In this document: positions 17,745 to 26,866 of the stretch, piece by piece | How positions within the stretch are numbered: position 1 is the first letter of the stretch | Layout: each line of letters begins with the position of its first letter | Source of the DNA: Vibrio proteolyticus NBRC 13287 | Lineage (GTDB): Bacteria; Pseudomonadota; Gammaproteobacteria; Enterobacterales; Vibrionaceae | DNA length: 64,000 nucleotides | NCBI RefSeq assembly: GCF_000467125.1 | Contig: NZ_BATJ01000013.1 | Coordinates: forward strand, 62,001-126,000 | Reading direction: 5' to 3' | The notes under the pieces: model-generated | What the model saw: only the letters and a program-made list of their open reading frames with translations | Database searches by the model: none | What the model was told of the DNA's origin: nothing | Made by a program: the position numbers and the translations under genes

Positions 17745-18601
17745 ACACCTGGTTACTGGCGTCAGCACTGCTGCTTTGTATGGTCGTGGCAGCACTTTTA
17801 TGGCTAGTGAAACAACAAAGTATCGAACCGGTAACGCTTGCCAAGCGCAAGAAAAAACAAACCAATTATCAGGAACAGTTGAACGAATGGTGGCAACGGG
17901 CAGGATTTAGTCGCTCGCCAGCCAAAAACCTGGTACTGGCTTTGCTGCTGGCGACCAATACCTATCTGAGCGACACCGTGCTTGGCCTACCGGGAGCCAT
18001 GCTGGGCGCAGCGCTGACCATGCTGGTGCTGTTTGCTCTGGCACAGTGGCGACGTAGCAACATCAAACGTCGCCTTATTCAGCAACTCCCTTCGTTCATC
18101 GATCAGGTCAACCGGCGTATCAAAGTCGGCATGAGTATCACCAAAGCCGTCGAGCAATCGGCCAAAACCACCTCGAAGCCACTCAGTCTGGTGCTGGACA
18201 GAGTCAACCACCGCAAAAACATCGGTATTGAACTACAAGATGCGTTCTACAAAGAGAGTGTGATTACCGGAGTAAAGCCGTTTCGCCTTCTGGGTTCGAT
18301 TTTCAACATCAATGCTCGTTTCGGCGGCAGCATCACCGATCCGCTCGACAGCCTGGTTCAGTTACTGCGCCAGCAGGATCTCAGTCAGCGGGAGCTCAAA
18401 TCCATTACCGGAGAAACGCGCATTACCGCCTGGGTTATCGGTATTGCCCCCACCATGGTCGGCATTTACATGATGAGCCAGAACCCGGAGCTACTGGTGA
18501 ACATGTGGCAATCAGACAGTGGCCGGCACGCCTTGCTCTTTGGACTGGGGTTGCAAGCCACAGGGATTTTTATGATCTGGCGGATGTTTCGCAGCTTGTA
18601 G
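17741..18601 (+). CDS. tadB: TadB inner-membrane platform protein
   Basis: GspF/T2SSF-family platform protein, 286 residues. An N-terminal helix is followed by a cytosolic region and a T2SSF domain (about 115-245; QLPSFIDQVNRRIKVGMSITKAVEQ) with hydrophobic helices after it. It overlaps tadA by four bases (ATGA), with GGAGG ahead of the start, so translation is coupled. It pairs with TadC. Confidence 0.9.
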   Translation: MNTWLLASALLLCMVVAALLWLVKQQSIEPVTLAKRKKKQTNYQEQLNEWWQRAGFSRSPAKNLVLALLLATNTYLSDTVLGLPGAMLGAALTMLVLFALAQWRRSNIKRRLIQQLPSFIDQVNRRIKVGMSITKAVEQSAKTTSKPLSLVLDRVNHRKNIGIELQDAFYKESVITGVKPFRLLGSIFNINARFGGSITDPLDSLVQLLRQQDLSQRELKSITGETRITAWVIGIAPTMVGIYMMSQNPELLVNMWQSDSGRHALLFGLGLQATGIFMIWRMFRSL

Positions 18602-18610
18602 GAGGCGCGT

Positions 18611-19495
18611 ATGTACAGTGACATCACATTCTACTGGTTGGGCGGCTCCATGTTGGTGCTGGGGTTGTCTGTGGTTTGCATCTATCTGGCACTGACCCTC
18701 AACCAAGCCCGGGCCCCCTCCACCGGCTCGGTACAAAAAGAAAAAATCCTCCAGACCAGCCAAAAGTGGTGGGGACGTTCGAAGCAACAGCACCAGAGCC
18801 AGTTATCCGACATGGTGGTCACCATGCGTCAGGCCGGCTACATCAGCAGCCGTCAGCAAATCATGTGTCTGTTTAAAATCGCTTTTGTCTGGATGAGCCT
18901 GGCGATGGTGGTGTTCGGACAGCTCGTCATCACAACACCCACATTCGGCGACACCTTCTTGTATGTCACCTTGTTGTTCGCGGCTGGTTTTTGGTTAACC
19001 CTGCGCTGGCTCAAAGCGCAGGCTCGAAAACGCGCCAAGAAAATCGACGAAGAGATGCTGGTCTCAGTACATCTGATGGCCATCTTGTGGCAGGTCGGGT
19101 TGTCGTTAGAAAGCCTGCTGCGCGCCTATTACAACGAAGCCAAAGACTTAACGCCCGAGGTCAATAAAGAGATCGCTCTGATTCTGGCGCGAATTGATGC
19201 CGGCCAGAGCCGCGAAACTGTGTTCAACGACGTGGCGACCATCAGCTTGTCGGTCGGTTTTCAGGATTTACTGACCATGATGTCTCAAGCCGGTGATACC
19301 GGCGGTGGTTTGCGCAGTTCATTCCAATCACTGGCCAAAATTCTTCAGGAACGCAAACGAACGGATTTACAGGAAAAGGTGACCAAAATGTCGGGAAAAA
19401 TCTCTGTCACCATGATGGCATTTATGTTTCCTGCTCTGTTTATCGTACTGGGCGGCCCAGCCGCACTGGCACTCATCGCCGCATTTGGAGGTTAA
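18611..19495 (+). CDS. tadC: TadC inner-membrane platform protein
   Basis: Second T2SSF-domain platform subunit, 294 residues, with an N-terminal helix (WLGGSMLVLGLSVVCIYLAL), a central pair of helices, the T2SSF domain (about 155-280; EEMLVSVHLMAILWQVGLSLES) and a C-terminal helix MMAFMFPALFIVLGGPAALALIAAFGG that is typical of TadC. GGAGG lies seven bases before the ATG. Its stop codon abuts the tadD start. Confidence 0.9.
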   Translation: MYSDITFYWLGGSMLVLGLSVVCIYLALTLNQARAPSTGSVQKEKILQTSQKWWGRSKQQHQSQLSDMVVTMRQAGYISSRQQIMCLFKIAFVWMSLAMVVFGQLVITTPTFGDTFLYVTLLFAAGFWLTLRWLKAQARKRAKKIDEEMLVSVHLMAILWQVGLSLESLLRAYYNEAKDLTPEVNKEIALILARIDAGQSRETVFNDVATISLSVGFQDLLTMMSQAGDTGGGLRSSFQSLAKILQERKRTDLQEKVTKMSGKISVTMMAFMFPALFIVLGGPAALALIAAFGG

Positions 19496-20182
19496 ATGAA
19501 AGGATTTGTGATTACGGCTGTGGCAATCACCTTGTCGGCTTGTGCGGTTACCCCTGCGCCAGTCGCGAAGCAAACACCCCAGACCACCAAAGGCCTGTGT
19601 GGTGAATCGCTGTCAAAGCAGGATGGCATGAAGATCTCGATGGCGAAGCAGGCTTTCCAGCGTGGTCAATACTTCTCATCGCTGGCCACGCTTGAGCAGA
19701 TCGACAGCAGCCTAGTGACTAAACAAGCGTTACAAGCAAGCGCCTACCGAAAAACAGGCCAGCTAGCGAAAGCGCAAACCCTCTACACCCACTTGCTCTC
19801 CAGTTGCATCGAAGGCAACGCGGCGCATGGGCTTGGCCTGATCGCCGCTTATCAGGGTGATGTCAGACAGGCGCAGCAATGGCTGAGTCAGGCCGTGCGC
19901 GAAGAGCCGGCCAATGCCAATATCCGCAACGATTACGGCTTCCTGTTGCTCTCAACCGGCGAGGAACAACAGGCGCGCAATGAGTTTATCACCGCGCTTG
20001 AACTCAATCCTCAACACCAGACCGCGGCCAAAAACCTCTGGCTGGTGTTACTGCGAAACCACGAGGATCTGGCCGCTTCTCAGTTGAAAGCGCGCTTTGC
20101 CTGGAGCGATACCGAAAGTCAGAAGATGACCCAAGCCGCCAAACAGCTCAAACCGATATCTGTTATGGAGAAAACGCAATGA
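19496..20182 (+). CDS. tadD: TadD TPR lipoprotein
   Basis: Probable pilotin/assembly lipoprotein, 228 residues. Lipobox LSAC at residues 13-16 after a short signal peptide, then tetratricopeptide repeats (ALGLIAAYQGDVRQAQQWL-type helices, EPANANIRNDYGFLL, LELNPQHQTAAKNL) from about 50 to 185. The ATG directly follows the tadC stop. It overlaps the next gene by four bases. Confidence 0.87.
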   Translation: MKGFVITAVAITLSACAVTPAPVAKQTPQTTKGLCGESLSKQDGMKISMAKQAFQRGQYFSSLATLEQIDSSLVTKQALQASAYRKTGQLAKAQTLYTHLLSSCIEGNAAHGLGLIAAYQGDVRQAQQWLSQAVREEPANANIRNDYGFLLLSTGEEQQARNEFITALELNPQHQTAAKNLWLVLLRNHEDLAASQLKARFAWSDTESQKMTQAAKQLKPISVMEKTQ

Positions 20183-20439
20183 TACGCTTGATCCTTGGAA
20201 CCTTGCTGTTCACCACCAGTGTGACCAGTGCGGCTTACGAAAGCACTAAACCTAACCAAACTGTCGTAAAGCAAGACACTACAAGGGCCTGGTTACTGAT
20301 TCAGAAAAAGAATCTTCAGTCGACCCAATACGAAGATAAACTGACACCAGAGCAGGCTAAAGCCGCGCAGGAGCGAGTTGAAAACAGCTTCAAACACCCG
20401 CTGCCTGACAGCTTCATCGACAACGAATTTGGTGAATAA
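20179..20439 (+). CDS. DUF3613-like small exported protein
   Basis: An 86-residue protein with a signal peptide (MIRLILGTLLFTTSVTSAA). The mature part contains TRAWLLIQKKNL, LTPEQAKAAQERVENSFKHPLPDSF, the pattern I associate with DUF3613 proteins found in tad loci. The function is unknown. ATGA overlap with tadD and two bases to tadG place it firmly in the operon. It has no cysteine after the signal, so it is not the RcpB lipoprotein. Confidence 0.7.
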   Translation: MIRLILGTLLFTTSVTSAAYESTKPNQTVVKQDTTRAWLLIQKKNLQSTQYEDKLTPEQAKAAQERVENSFKHPLPDSFIDNEFGE

Positions 20440-20441
20440 CC

Positions 20442-22076
20442 ATGACCTTCCGACGCCAGCGGGGTGCCATCGGAATTGGACTTGTCGCAGCGATGCTGAG
20501 CCTGATTCTGTTTGCTTCTCTGGCGGTCGATACGGCGCGTTTGGTGTACCAGCGACAGTCACTCCAGTCGATTGCGGATCTGTCGGCGCTCGAAGTGGTG
20601 CGCTCCACCCCCTACTTTGTCGACGACGCAGTCAAAACACAGCTGGAAACGGCGCTCTCGAACAAGTATCAAGATAAAATCAGTTCCGTTCAGGTACGCT
20701 TTGGCACCGCTCGGGTTGTTGATAATCAATGGGTTGTCGATACTGACGATTCACCTGAAAACGGCTACTCCGCCGCTCAGGTCATCGTCACCAAAGTGGT
20801 TCCTCAAAGCATGATTGCCGGGGGGCTGTTCAATAATGCCACCATGACACTGACAGCCCAGGCGGCCATTCAAAAAAGTGGCCTAATCCGCTTTGGTATC
20901 GGCTCCAAAACCCTCGCCACTAAAGAAGGGAATATTCTGAATGCGGTGCTCAGCGATGCTTTGGGGGTCGATGTTGATCTTACGGTCGCCGACTATCAGG
21001 GCGTCGCCAACAGCACCATCAAGCTGAGCAACGTTCTGACAGAACTGGCGATCAAAGAAGGTCTGGCGACACCGCAGGAAGTGCTGGATGCCAGCATTAA
21101 CATTGCCGACCTCATGACAACGTATGTCTCGCTGCTGACCAATGACGACGATGCCACGTATGGACTTGACCTGGTGGTTGACCAGCTCGCTCTGGCAGTC
21201 GGGTTACCTGAGGTGGTGCTGGGCGACATTCTGACTATTCCGGATGGCAGTAACACACAAGCCGCCGCACTGACCAGCGACCTGAACGCCCTCGACTTAC
21301 TGACTGCCACCGTCTATGCCGCCAACCAGAATAACTTCCTCTCAATACCGGATTTGTCGCTGGGGATTCCTGGCGTGTTGAGTTCAACATCACAAGTCAG
21401 CGTGATTGAACCCCCCCAGTTCACGATCGCTACTCTGCCAGTGGTCGCTGGGATGGAGCCGAAAGTCACCAATGCCCAGACACAGGTCAATATAGAGGCC
21501 GATCTGGATCTGTTCGGCCTTATCAGCATCGGGGATGTCACTGATATCAGCACCACCCCGCTGTCGATACAGGTCGATACGTCGCAATCAACCGCCACAC
21601 TCACTGACGTGGCCGACAACACCGCGAACTTCTCTACGGTCAGTTCACTGGCGGATATTTCCGTTGATAACCTGACTATTACGGCAACCATTCTAGGTAA
21701 AGATATCGATATTACAGCGCAAATCAGCGTCGAAAACAAAGACCCGGTCAGCAATACCTTAAGCATCGATCTGGAAGACGTCGCTACAGCGGACGGCTCA
21801 TACGTCGTGACCGTTACTCGCGATCAAGAATTCTCCACCAGCGTGGTCCTGACAGTGGAAACGGATATCGATGCCATCCCCATCCTCGGGCCGTTGATCA
21901 AAGCGATCGTCAATAACACCCTGCTTGCGACACTTAATCCGTTAGTCTCCACCATTGTGGACAGTTTACTTTCTGATTTGCTGATCCCGATTCTGGAGTC
22001 GCTGGGCCTGCAAGTGGGCGGAGCAGATATGTGGGTGGATGCGGCCAATGTCAGCCAATATGGCTTGATTGAGTAA
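20442..22076 (+). CDS. tadG: TadG-like minor pilus protein
   Basis: Tad-domain protein of 544 residues. The N-terminus RRQRGAIGIGLVAAMLSLILFASLAVDTARLVYQRQSLQSIADLSAL is the TadG N-terminal membrane segment. The remaining 450 residues are Thr/Val/Asp-rich, beta-structured and probably periplasmic or surface-exposed, without a vWA domain that I can see. It closes the operon and is followed by a hairpin. Confidence 0.82.
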   Translation: MTFRRQRGAIGIGLVAAMLSLILFASLAVDTARLVYQRQSLQSIADLSALEVVRSTPYFVDDAVKTQLETALSNKYQDKISSVQVRFGTARVVDNQWVVDTDDSPENGYSAAQVIVTKVVPQSMIAGGLFNNATMTLTAQAAIQKSGLIRFGIGSKTLATKEGNILNAVLSDALGVDVDLTVADYQGVANSTIKLSNVLTELAIKEGLATPQEVLDASINIADLMTTYVSLLTNDDDATYGLDLVVDQLALAVGLPEVVLGDILTIPDGSNTQAAALTSDLNALDLLTATVYAANQNNFLSIPDLSLGIPGVLSSTSQVSVIEPPQFTIATLPVVAGMEPKVTNAQTQVNIEADLDLFGLISIGDVTDISTTPLSIQVDTSQSTATLTDVADNTANFSTVSSLADISVDNLTITATILGKDIDITAQISVENKDPVSNTLSIDLEDVATADGSYVVTVTRDQEFSTSVVLTVETDIDAIPILGPLIKAIVNNTLLATLNPLVSTIVDSLLSDLLIPILESLGLQVGGADMWVDAANVSQYGLIE

Positions 22077-22102
22077 CGACAGAAACCGCCTGATTTCTGT
22101 CG
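22077..22102. terminator. Hairpin between convergent tadG and mscS-family genes
   Basis: Perfect 9-bp inverted repeat CGACAGAAA (22077-22085) / TTTCTGTCG (22094-22102) starting at the base after the tadG stop. There is no T-tract, so it may act as an mRNA 3'-end structure as much as a terminator. Confidence 0.55.
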
Positions 22103-22125
22103 CCTGATTCGATGATAACGCGCAC

Positions 22126-22980
22126 TTAAGCAGTCGGTGACGTTTCTGCCGGAAAGGCTTTTTCGTACTCCTGCATGAAATCCTGGCGAATCGCATGTTC
22201 AAGCTCGTTGGCTTTGTCGGTCGGGCAGAAAATCATGATATGCACGATCTGCTCCCCGGTTGCCGCGCTGCTGATGTGTATGTGCGGCTCTGCACCTGGC
22301 AAATCCACACCGGCGTGTTTTTCAATCATGGCGTTGTAGCGTCGGGCAACATCGGCAAAGTAGTGAAAATGCTCCTCAATTTTATGCTCAACTTTTTCCA
22401 GCATCGGATAAAGGTTCACGAAGTCTTTTACCACAATGGAAAAGTTGTGGTACACGTATCGCTTCATAAAGTTGAGATTTTTTACCGGATAGGTAAAGAA
22501 CATGCTGTTTGGCAACGTCGCAGTTTTGCCGGTGTAGTGATACTGGCCGTGGTGAAGGTCGATCTCCTGAATCACGGTCGCCATCATATTGTGGTCAATC
22601 ACTTCACCGCACAACTTGCCGACTTCAATCCAGTCTCCAACGCGAAAAGAGCGCGAACTGGCACGTTGAATTGAACCGGTAAAACAGAGGATGATCTCTT
22701 TTGACGCCACCACGATAGCAACCGCAATTGCGGTGACTGAGAGTGCAAACTCACTGATTTCCGATTGCCAGAGCATAAACATCAGCAGTAGGAACATTGC
22801 AAAGCTACTGTTTTTGGTGCGCGACATCCATTTACGTTGTTTGTCGGAGAGGAACGCGTCGTCACCGCGTATTCTGGCCAGGATCAGGCGACGCAGAAGC
22901 ACCACCAGAAGCATAATCAGTGCTGTAAACAATAACTTATGGTTGATGAGAAAATCCCATACCACCACCACTTTTTCCAT
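22126..22980 (-). CDS. MscS-family mechanosensitive channel
   Basis: Small-conductance mechanosensitive-type channel, 284 residues, inner membrane. Three to four helices are seen (LLFTALIMLLVVLL; FAMFLLLMFMLW; EFALSVTAIAVAIVVASKEIIL), then the MscS beta domain SFRVGDWIEVGKLCGEVIDHNMMATVIQEID. The C-terminal cytosolic domain is short. AGGGG lies six bases before the start. Probable osmotic-shock release valve. It is a single gene, convergent with the tad operon. Confidence 0.87.
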   Translation of the reverse strand: MEKVVVVWDFLINHKLLFTALIMLLVVLLRRLILARIRGDDAFLSDKQRKWMSRTKNSSFAMFLLLMFMLWQSEISEFALSVTAIAVAIVVASKEIILCFTGSIQRASSRSFRVGDWIEVGKLCGEVIDHNMMATVIQEIDLHHGQYHYTGKTATLPNSMFFTYPVKNLNFMKRYVYHNFSIVVKDFVNLYPMLEKVEHKIEEHFHYFADVARRYNAMIEKHAGVDLPGAEPHIHISSAATGEQIVHIMIFCPTDKANELEHAIRQDFMQEYEKAFPAETSPTA

Positions 22981-23945
22981 TCATCACCCCTGAAAAAGAG
23001 AAAGGCACACTCTCTGATTGGTTTGCGAACATTGTGAAGCGTTCTTAGTATAAGGCAAATAAATCTATAAATAGTGTGCTCTGTGTTAAGCAAATGTAGG
23101 CCATTTGGACGTTATAACAGCAGTATCTTTTACACCGCGCCAAAAGCGGGCGCAGAGAAGCAGGAATGGGGAAGTATTTAACACAACGATAAAGTAGCAA
23201 CGCGAATATATTGCGCCAATATAATAAGTACAATAAAAGAAACAGTATTAATATAAAAAATTATAATAGGCTGCCACAAACGTTAAATACAGAAAGTTAA
23301 ACGCCACCACAAATACAAAGAAGTTCATTTTTCTTATTTTCAATGAGGTTAATTCCTACAGACAAATCGTCAGCACCAACTGACTCGGTTGAGTAAGGGA
23401 TAATCAACTTGGCTGTGAGGAGTATAACACAGAAAAAAATATTAAATTTAAGACAAATGACGTGTTTTACCCTTTGATGACAACTTTATTAAAAAAGATC
23501 GTTTTCATGACCACCTCTTTGATATTGCTTGGAGATCAGCATCTATTTCACTTACTGTTTGATATTTATCCATTGCTTGCACAAGTGGCGCTTTGGTGAG
23601 CGTCTTCTCGACACCATTAAAAAATCACCGGGAATAACTGGACTAAGCTCAGAATGTCATAATCTCGTAGCAAAATATTGACCACGCTCTCCATCTCCTA
23701 AAATAACGCCCAATATTAAACACCTTGCATTATTAGTTGCGAATCTTCAATCACTTGAAACATATAATTCTCTCGGGTTTGATATTTTAAAATTATCGGA
23801 AAGTTCCGACTTGACGGGGAATATTCATTTGAGCAGAAAACATTACCGTGATTGCATCATGATGATTAATTCACTGAAATTACTGAGTAATAAGCATGTT
23901 ATCCATTTTATTCAACAAATGAATAACAGTCCGTTTCTGACGATC
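22981..23945. other. Long AT-rich intergenic region, possibly a decayed gene
   Basis: Almost 1 kb without a confident gene. The left half (22981-23460) is AT-rich and shows nothing I can name. From 23477 a plus-strand frame of 40 codons (MTTLLKKIVF start, stop at 23597) overlaps a second frame that continues (FGERLLDTIKKSPGITGLSS), is broken by one TGA, and then reads on through NIKHLALLVANLQSLE to about 23940. The stitched reading looks protein-like but matches no family I recognise. It could be a frameshifted remnant or chance. Confidence 0.3.
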
Positions 23946-23976
23946 AAAAAAAGCGACACTCTAAGTGTCGCTTTTT
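23945..23976. terminator. Bidirectional terminator downstream of the DM13 gene
   Basis: Stem GCGACACT (23953-23960) / AGTGTCGC (23964-23971), loop CTA, flanked by seven A on the left and five T on the right. For the minus-strand DM13 gene it is a strong terminator. Confidence 0.88.
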
Positions 23977-23990
23977 CGTCTCTGGTTTTG

Positions 23991-24458
23991 TTACTGGTAC
24001 TTTGCCGAACTGATAAACTCACCGAAGCTTTCACACCAGACAACCGCGGTATTGTACTGGTCGATATTGACTCCCTCAGGCAGTTTGAGAGTAAAACGGT
24101 CAAAGGTTTTCACATCGCCAATCTGCACCATCGATGATTGATACGTGGCAAAGTCAGCTTCGCTCTCGACAAAAATCGGTGAAAGATACAGTTTGTAATC
24201 TGGACCCGGGGCCAGTTTCCCCTGAAACACCACATCCGTGTTGGTTATCTTGATCTCCCCTTCTCCCCAATGCAGGAAATCACTGTCTTTGCGTGCGCGA
24301 TCAAATTGCCCCGTATAGCGGGCATCCTGACTGAGGCGCTCAATTTTCGCCATATCCGGGGAGTCTGGTTGCGTTAAAATCGGCAGCAGATAGATTCCCA
24401 AGCCAACGCCCAACACGCCCACCGCTAAGTGTGACACCAGCAAAAATAACCATTTCAT
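23991..24458 (-). CDS. DM13-domain membrane-anchored protein
   Basis: A 155-residue protein with one N-terminal helix (WLFLLVSHLAVGVLGVGLGIYLLPI) and a periplasmic DM13 domain: the blocks GQFDRARKDSDFLHWGEGEIKI, LAPGPDYKLYLSP and AVVWCESFGEFISSAKY, the last with the conserved cysteine of the family. DM13 is proposed to take part in redox or electron-transfer reactions; the actual role is unknown. It is transcribed alone between terminator-like sequences. Confidence 0.8.
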   Translation of the reverse strand: MKWLFLLVSHLAVGVLGVGLGIYLLPILTQPDSPDMAKIERLSQDARYTGQFDRARKDSDFLHWGEGEIKITNTDVVFQGKLAPGPDYKLYLSPIFVESEADFATYQSSMVQIGDVKTFDRFTLKLPEGVNIDQYNTAVVWCESFGEFISSAKYQ

Positions 24459-24533
24459 GTCTTATCATCCGTAAAATCAGAGAGATAAGATAACTTTACA
24501 CCATCAGTGTAATGGTTGACACCGCCTGACGCC

Positions 24534-25766
24534 TTATTCTCTGTGATACTGTGCGGTTTTTTCTGACAGACGCAGGATCACTTTGACGGCCTGTTCCATC
24601 GCTTCGACCGAAACAAACTCGTGAATACCGTGGAAGTTATACCCACCAGTGAACAGGTTCGGGCAAGGCAATCCCATGAACGACAATCGCGCCCCATCGG
24701 TGCCGCCACGAATGGGTTTAATCACGGGCTCAACATCGCACTCCATCATTGCCTGCTTAGCCAGTTCAACAATATGGGGATGCGGCTCAATCATTTCGCG
24801 CATGTTGTAGTAACAGTCTTTCATTTGCAATTCGACACGCCCATGATGCAGTTGGGCATTCAACGTATCCACCTGCTGTCGCATGTAGGCTTTGCGCGCT
24901 TCCAGCCCTTCACGTTCAAAATCACGCAGGATGTAACTCAACTGGCTCTTAGCCACGCTCATTTTCGCTGATTTAAGATGATAAAACCCCTGATAGCCTT
25001 CGGTCTGCTCTGGTGTCTCTGCCTGCGGCATCATCATCTGAAACCGGGCCGCAATGTTCATTGCGTTGACCATCTTATCCTTTGCCCAACCAGGATGGAC
25101 GTTGTTGCCGTAAATGATCACTTCTGCATTAGCGGCGTTAAAGTTTTCGTATTCCAGTTCACCCAGTGGCCCACCATCTACGGTGTAGGCCCACTGCGCC
25201 CCAAAACGTTCTACGTCGAACAAATTTGCCCCGCGACCAATTTCTTCATCCGGGGTAAAACCGATGCAAATGTCGCCATGCGCGATCTCGGGGTGTTGAA
25301 TCAATTCTTCGATTGCCGTAACAATCTCGGCGATGCCGGCTTTATCGTCGGCTCCGAGCAGTGTCCGGCCATCTGTCGTAATCAGGTTGTGCCCATGCAG
25401 TTGATGCAGCTCTGGATAGCGAATCGGTGACAATACTTCGTCACCTTTACCCAGAGCGATATCTCCCCCCTGATACTCTTCAATAAACTGTGGTGCAATG
25501 TTACGACCAGACGCATCGGGAGCAGTGTCCATATGAGCGATAAACCCAATCGCCGGTACTGCAAAGTCGACATTTGACGGCAGTTTTGCCATCACGTAGC
25601 CGTGCTCGTCCAGACTGACCTGACTGAGGCCCAGTTCGGTCAGTTCGTCACGAAGGTATTCGGCAAACGTCATCTGACCCGCCGAGCTCGGGCAGCATGA
25701 CTTAGCAGGGTTCGATTGGGTATTAAAACTGACGTATTTTAAAAAGCGATTTACCAGATTCTTCAT
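24534..25766 (-). CDS. pepT: Peptidase T (tripeptide aminopeptidase)
   Basis: M20-family zinc aminopeptidase that removes the N-terminal residue of tripeptides, cytosolic, 410 residues (usual length). Zinc ligands are visible in order: HMDTAPD (near residue 78), GADDKAG (near 140), TPDEEIGRG (near 174), VDGG (near 197) and the C-terminal [11 protein letters not shown] (near 380). Single gene. The start context has only a weak ribosome binding site, but the N-terminus aligns with the family. Confidence 0.95.
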   Translation of the reverse strand: MKNLVNRFLKYVSFNTQSNPAKSCCPSSAGQMTFAEYLRDELTELGLSQVSLDEHGYVMAKLPSNVDFAVPAIGFIAHMDTAPDASGRNIAPQFIEEYQGGDIALGKGDEVLSPIRYPELHQLHGHNLITTDGRTLLGADDKAGIAEIVTAIEELIQHPEIAHGDICIGFTPDEEIGRGANLFDVERFGAQWAYTVDGGPLGELEYENFNAANAEVIIYGNNVHPGWAKDKMVNAMNIAARFQMMMPQAETPEQTEGYQGFYHLKSAKMSVAKSQLSYILRDFEREGLEARKAYMRQQVDTLNAQLHHGRVELQMKDCYYNMREMIEPHPHIVELAKQAMMECDVEPVIKPIRGGTDGARLSFMGLPCPNLFTGGYNFHGIHEFVSVEAMEQAVKVILRLSEKTAQYHRE

Positions 25767-25940
25767 GTTCGTATTCTCAATCTGTCTATTCTATCCGGGT
25801 TGCCCGGTCTGTTCGTGCTCAGCGGAGCCGTGAGTGACTTTTTATACTACTCTCCACAATTTCACGGGCTTTGTTGTAAATCAGCTTTTTACTCAGTTTA
25901 TGCTCTCGGCGTCGCCGTGTTGTCAGAGGTACGGCCCATT

Positions 25941-25967
25941 AAAAAAGACGGCCGGAGCCGTCTTTTT
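25941..25967. terminator. Terminator of the OmpW-like gene
   Basis: Stem GACGGC (25947-25952) / GCCGTC (25957-25962), loop CGGA, with A6 on the left and T5 on the right; it is symmetric enough to act in both directions. Confidence 0.88.
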
Positions 25968-25983
25968 ACACAATCAGAGTTGA

Positions 25984-26619
25984 TCAGAATTTATAGCCAA
26001 CACCCACCATAAAGACCCAAGGGTCGATTTCAACGTCGGTTTTGTACTTGTTGACGCCGTCGGTGTAAGTGGCTTCAGTGTCAATGTCTGCATACCAAAC
26101 CGCACCGTTCACAAACCATTTGTCGTTGATCATGTAGTCAGCACCCAGGTTTGCCGCCAGTCCCCATGAGTTGTCCAGATCCAGATCTTTCAGACCCGAT
26201 TTGTTGTTGAACTTCTCATCGAAAAAGATGGTGTAGTTGATACCTGCACCCACATACGGACGGAACTTGCTCTGTGCATCACCAAAGTAATATTGCAGCA
26301 TAAAAGTCGGTGGCAAATGCTTGGTTTCTGCGATATCACCCAGGTCACCCAGACCGGTCGAAATGTTGTGTTTGAACGGCGATGCCGCCAGTACTTCGAA
26401 ACTGATGTTGTCGGTAAACATGTAACCAAAAGTCAGTCCCAGTTGAGTATCGGAATCGACTTTCAGCTCTTCATCAGAACCAAGAATTTTATCACTGCTG
26501 TCGTTTGGCACCACGGTCGCTGCGCCAGCGCGAAGAATAAAGTCACCTTTGCTGTGCGCAAGAACATTCGCAGACATCAGGGCAGAAAGTACGGCAAGGC
26601 CGCAAAGCGTCTTTTTCAT
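25984..26619 (-). CDS. OmpW-family outer-membrane protein
   Basis: Eight-stranded outer-membrane beta-barrel of 211 residues. Signal peptide MKKTLCGLAVLSALMSANVLA-HS. Family blocks are GDFILRAGAATVVPND, LGLTFGYMFTDNISFEVLAASPFKHNI, HLPPTFMLQYYF, FRPYVGAGINYT and the terminal WVFMVGVGYKF ending in phenylalanine. OmpW proteins form narrow hydrophobic channels and respond to salinity and other stresses in vibrios. ATG 26619 has AAAGGAAA upstream; the longer frame to 26643 would break the signal peptide. Confidence 0.9.
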   Translation of the reverse strand: MKKTLCGLAVLSALMSANVLAHSKGDFILRAGAATVVPNDSSDKILGSDEELKVDSDTQLGLTFGYMFTDNISFEVLAASPFKHNISTGLGDLGDIAETKHLPPTFMLQYYFGDAQSKFRPYVGAGINYTIFFDEKFNNKSGLKDLDLDNSWGLAANLGADYMINDKWFVNGAVWYADIDTEATYTDGVNKYKTDVEIDPWVFMVGVGYKF

Positions 26620-26822
26620 TATTATTTCCTTTTGGTGTGGCAATATTTATTGGAATTGGTGAGCACCCTAACACATAAAAACCCCACCATTTTGATGGAA
26701 ATCAATTTGTAAAAATTATCTAACTCTCAAATACATTTTCCAAACATCGATCACTTTTTTCTGCAATCAAAATTACAGTTATGTAATGCAAACTTTGTGT
26801 GCATCACACTGTTTTCGGGTAC

Positions 26823-26851
26823 AAAAAAGCCGCTGATGCGCAGCGGCTTTT
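26823..26851. terminator. Terminator of the chemotaxis-receptor gene
   Basis: Stem GCCGCTG (26829-26835) / CAGCGGC (26841-26847), loop ATGCG, with A6 before and T4 after; oriented to stop the minus-strand receptor transcript and possibly read-through the other way. Confidence 0.85.
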
Positions 26852-26866
26852 GACCATTTGGGTCGT

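Noticed and set aside
23045..23233. 62-codon minus-strand frame in AT-rich DNA
   Set aside because: No ribosome binding site, odd composition, no recognisable sequence.
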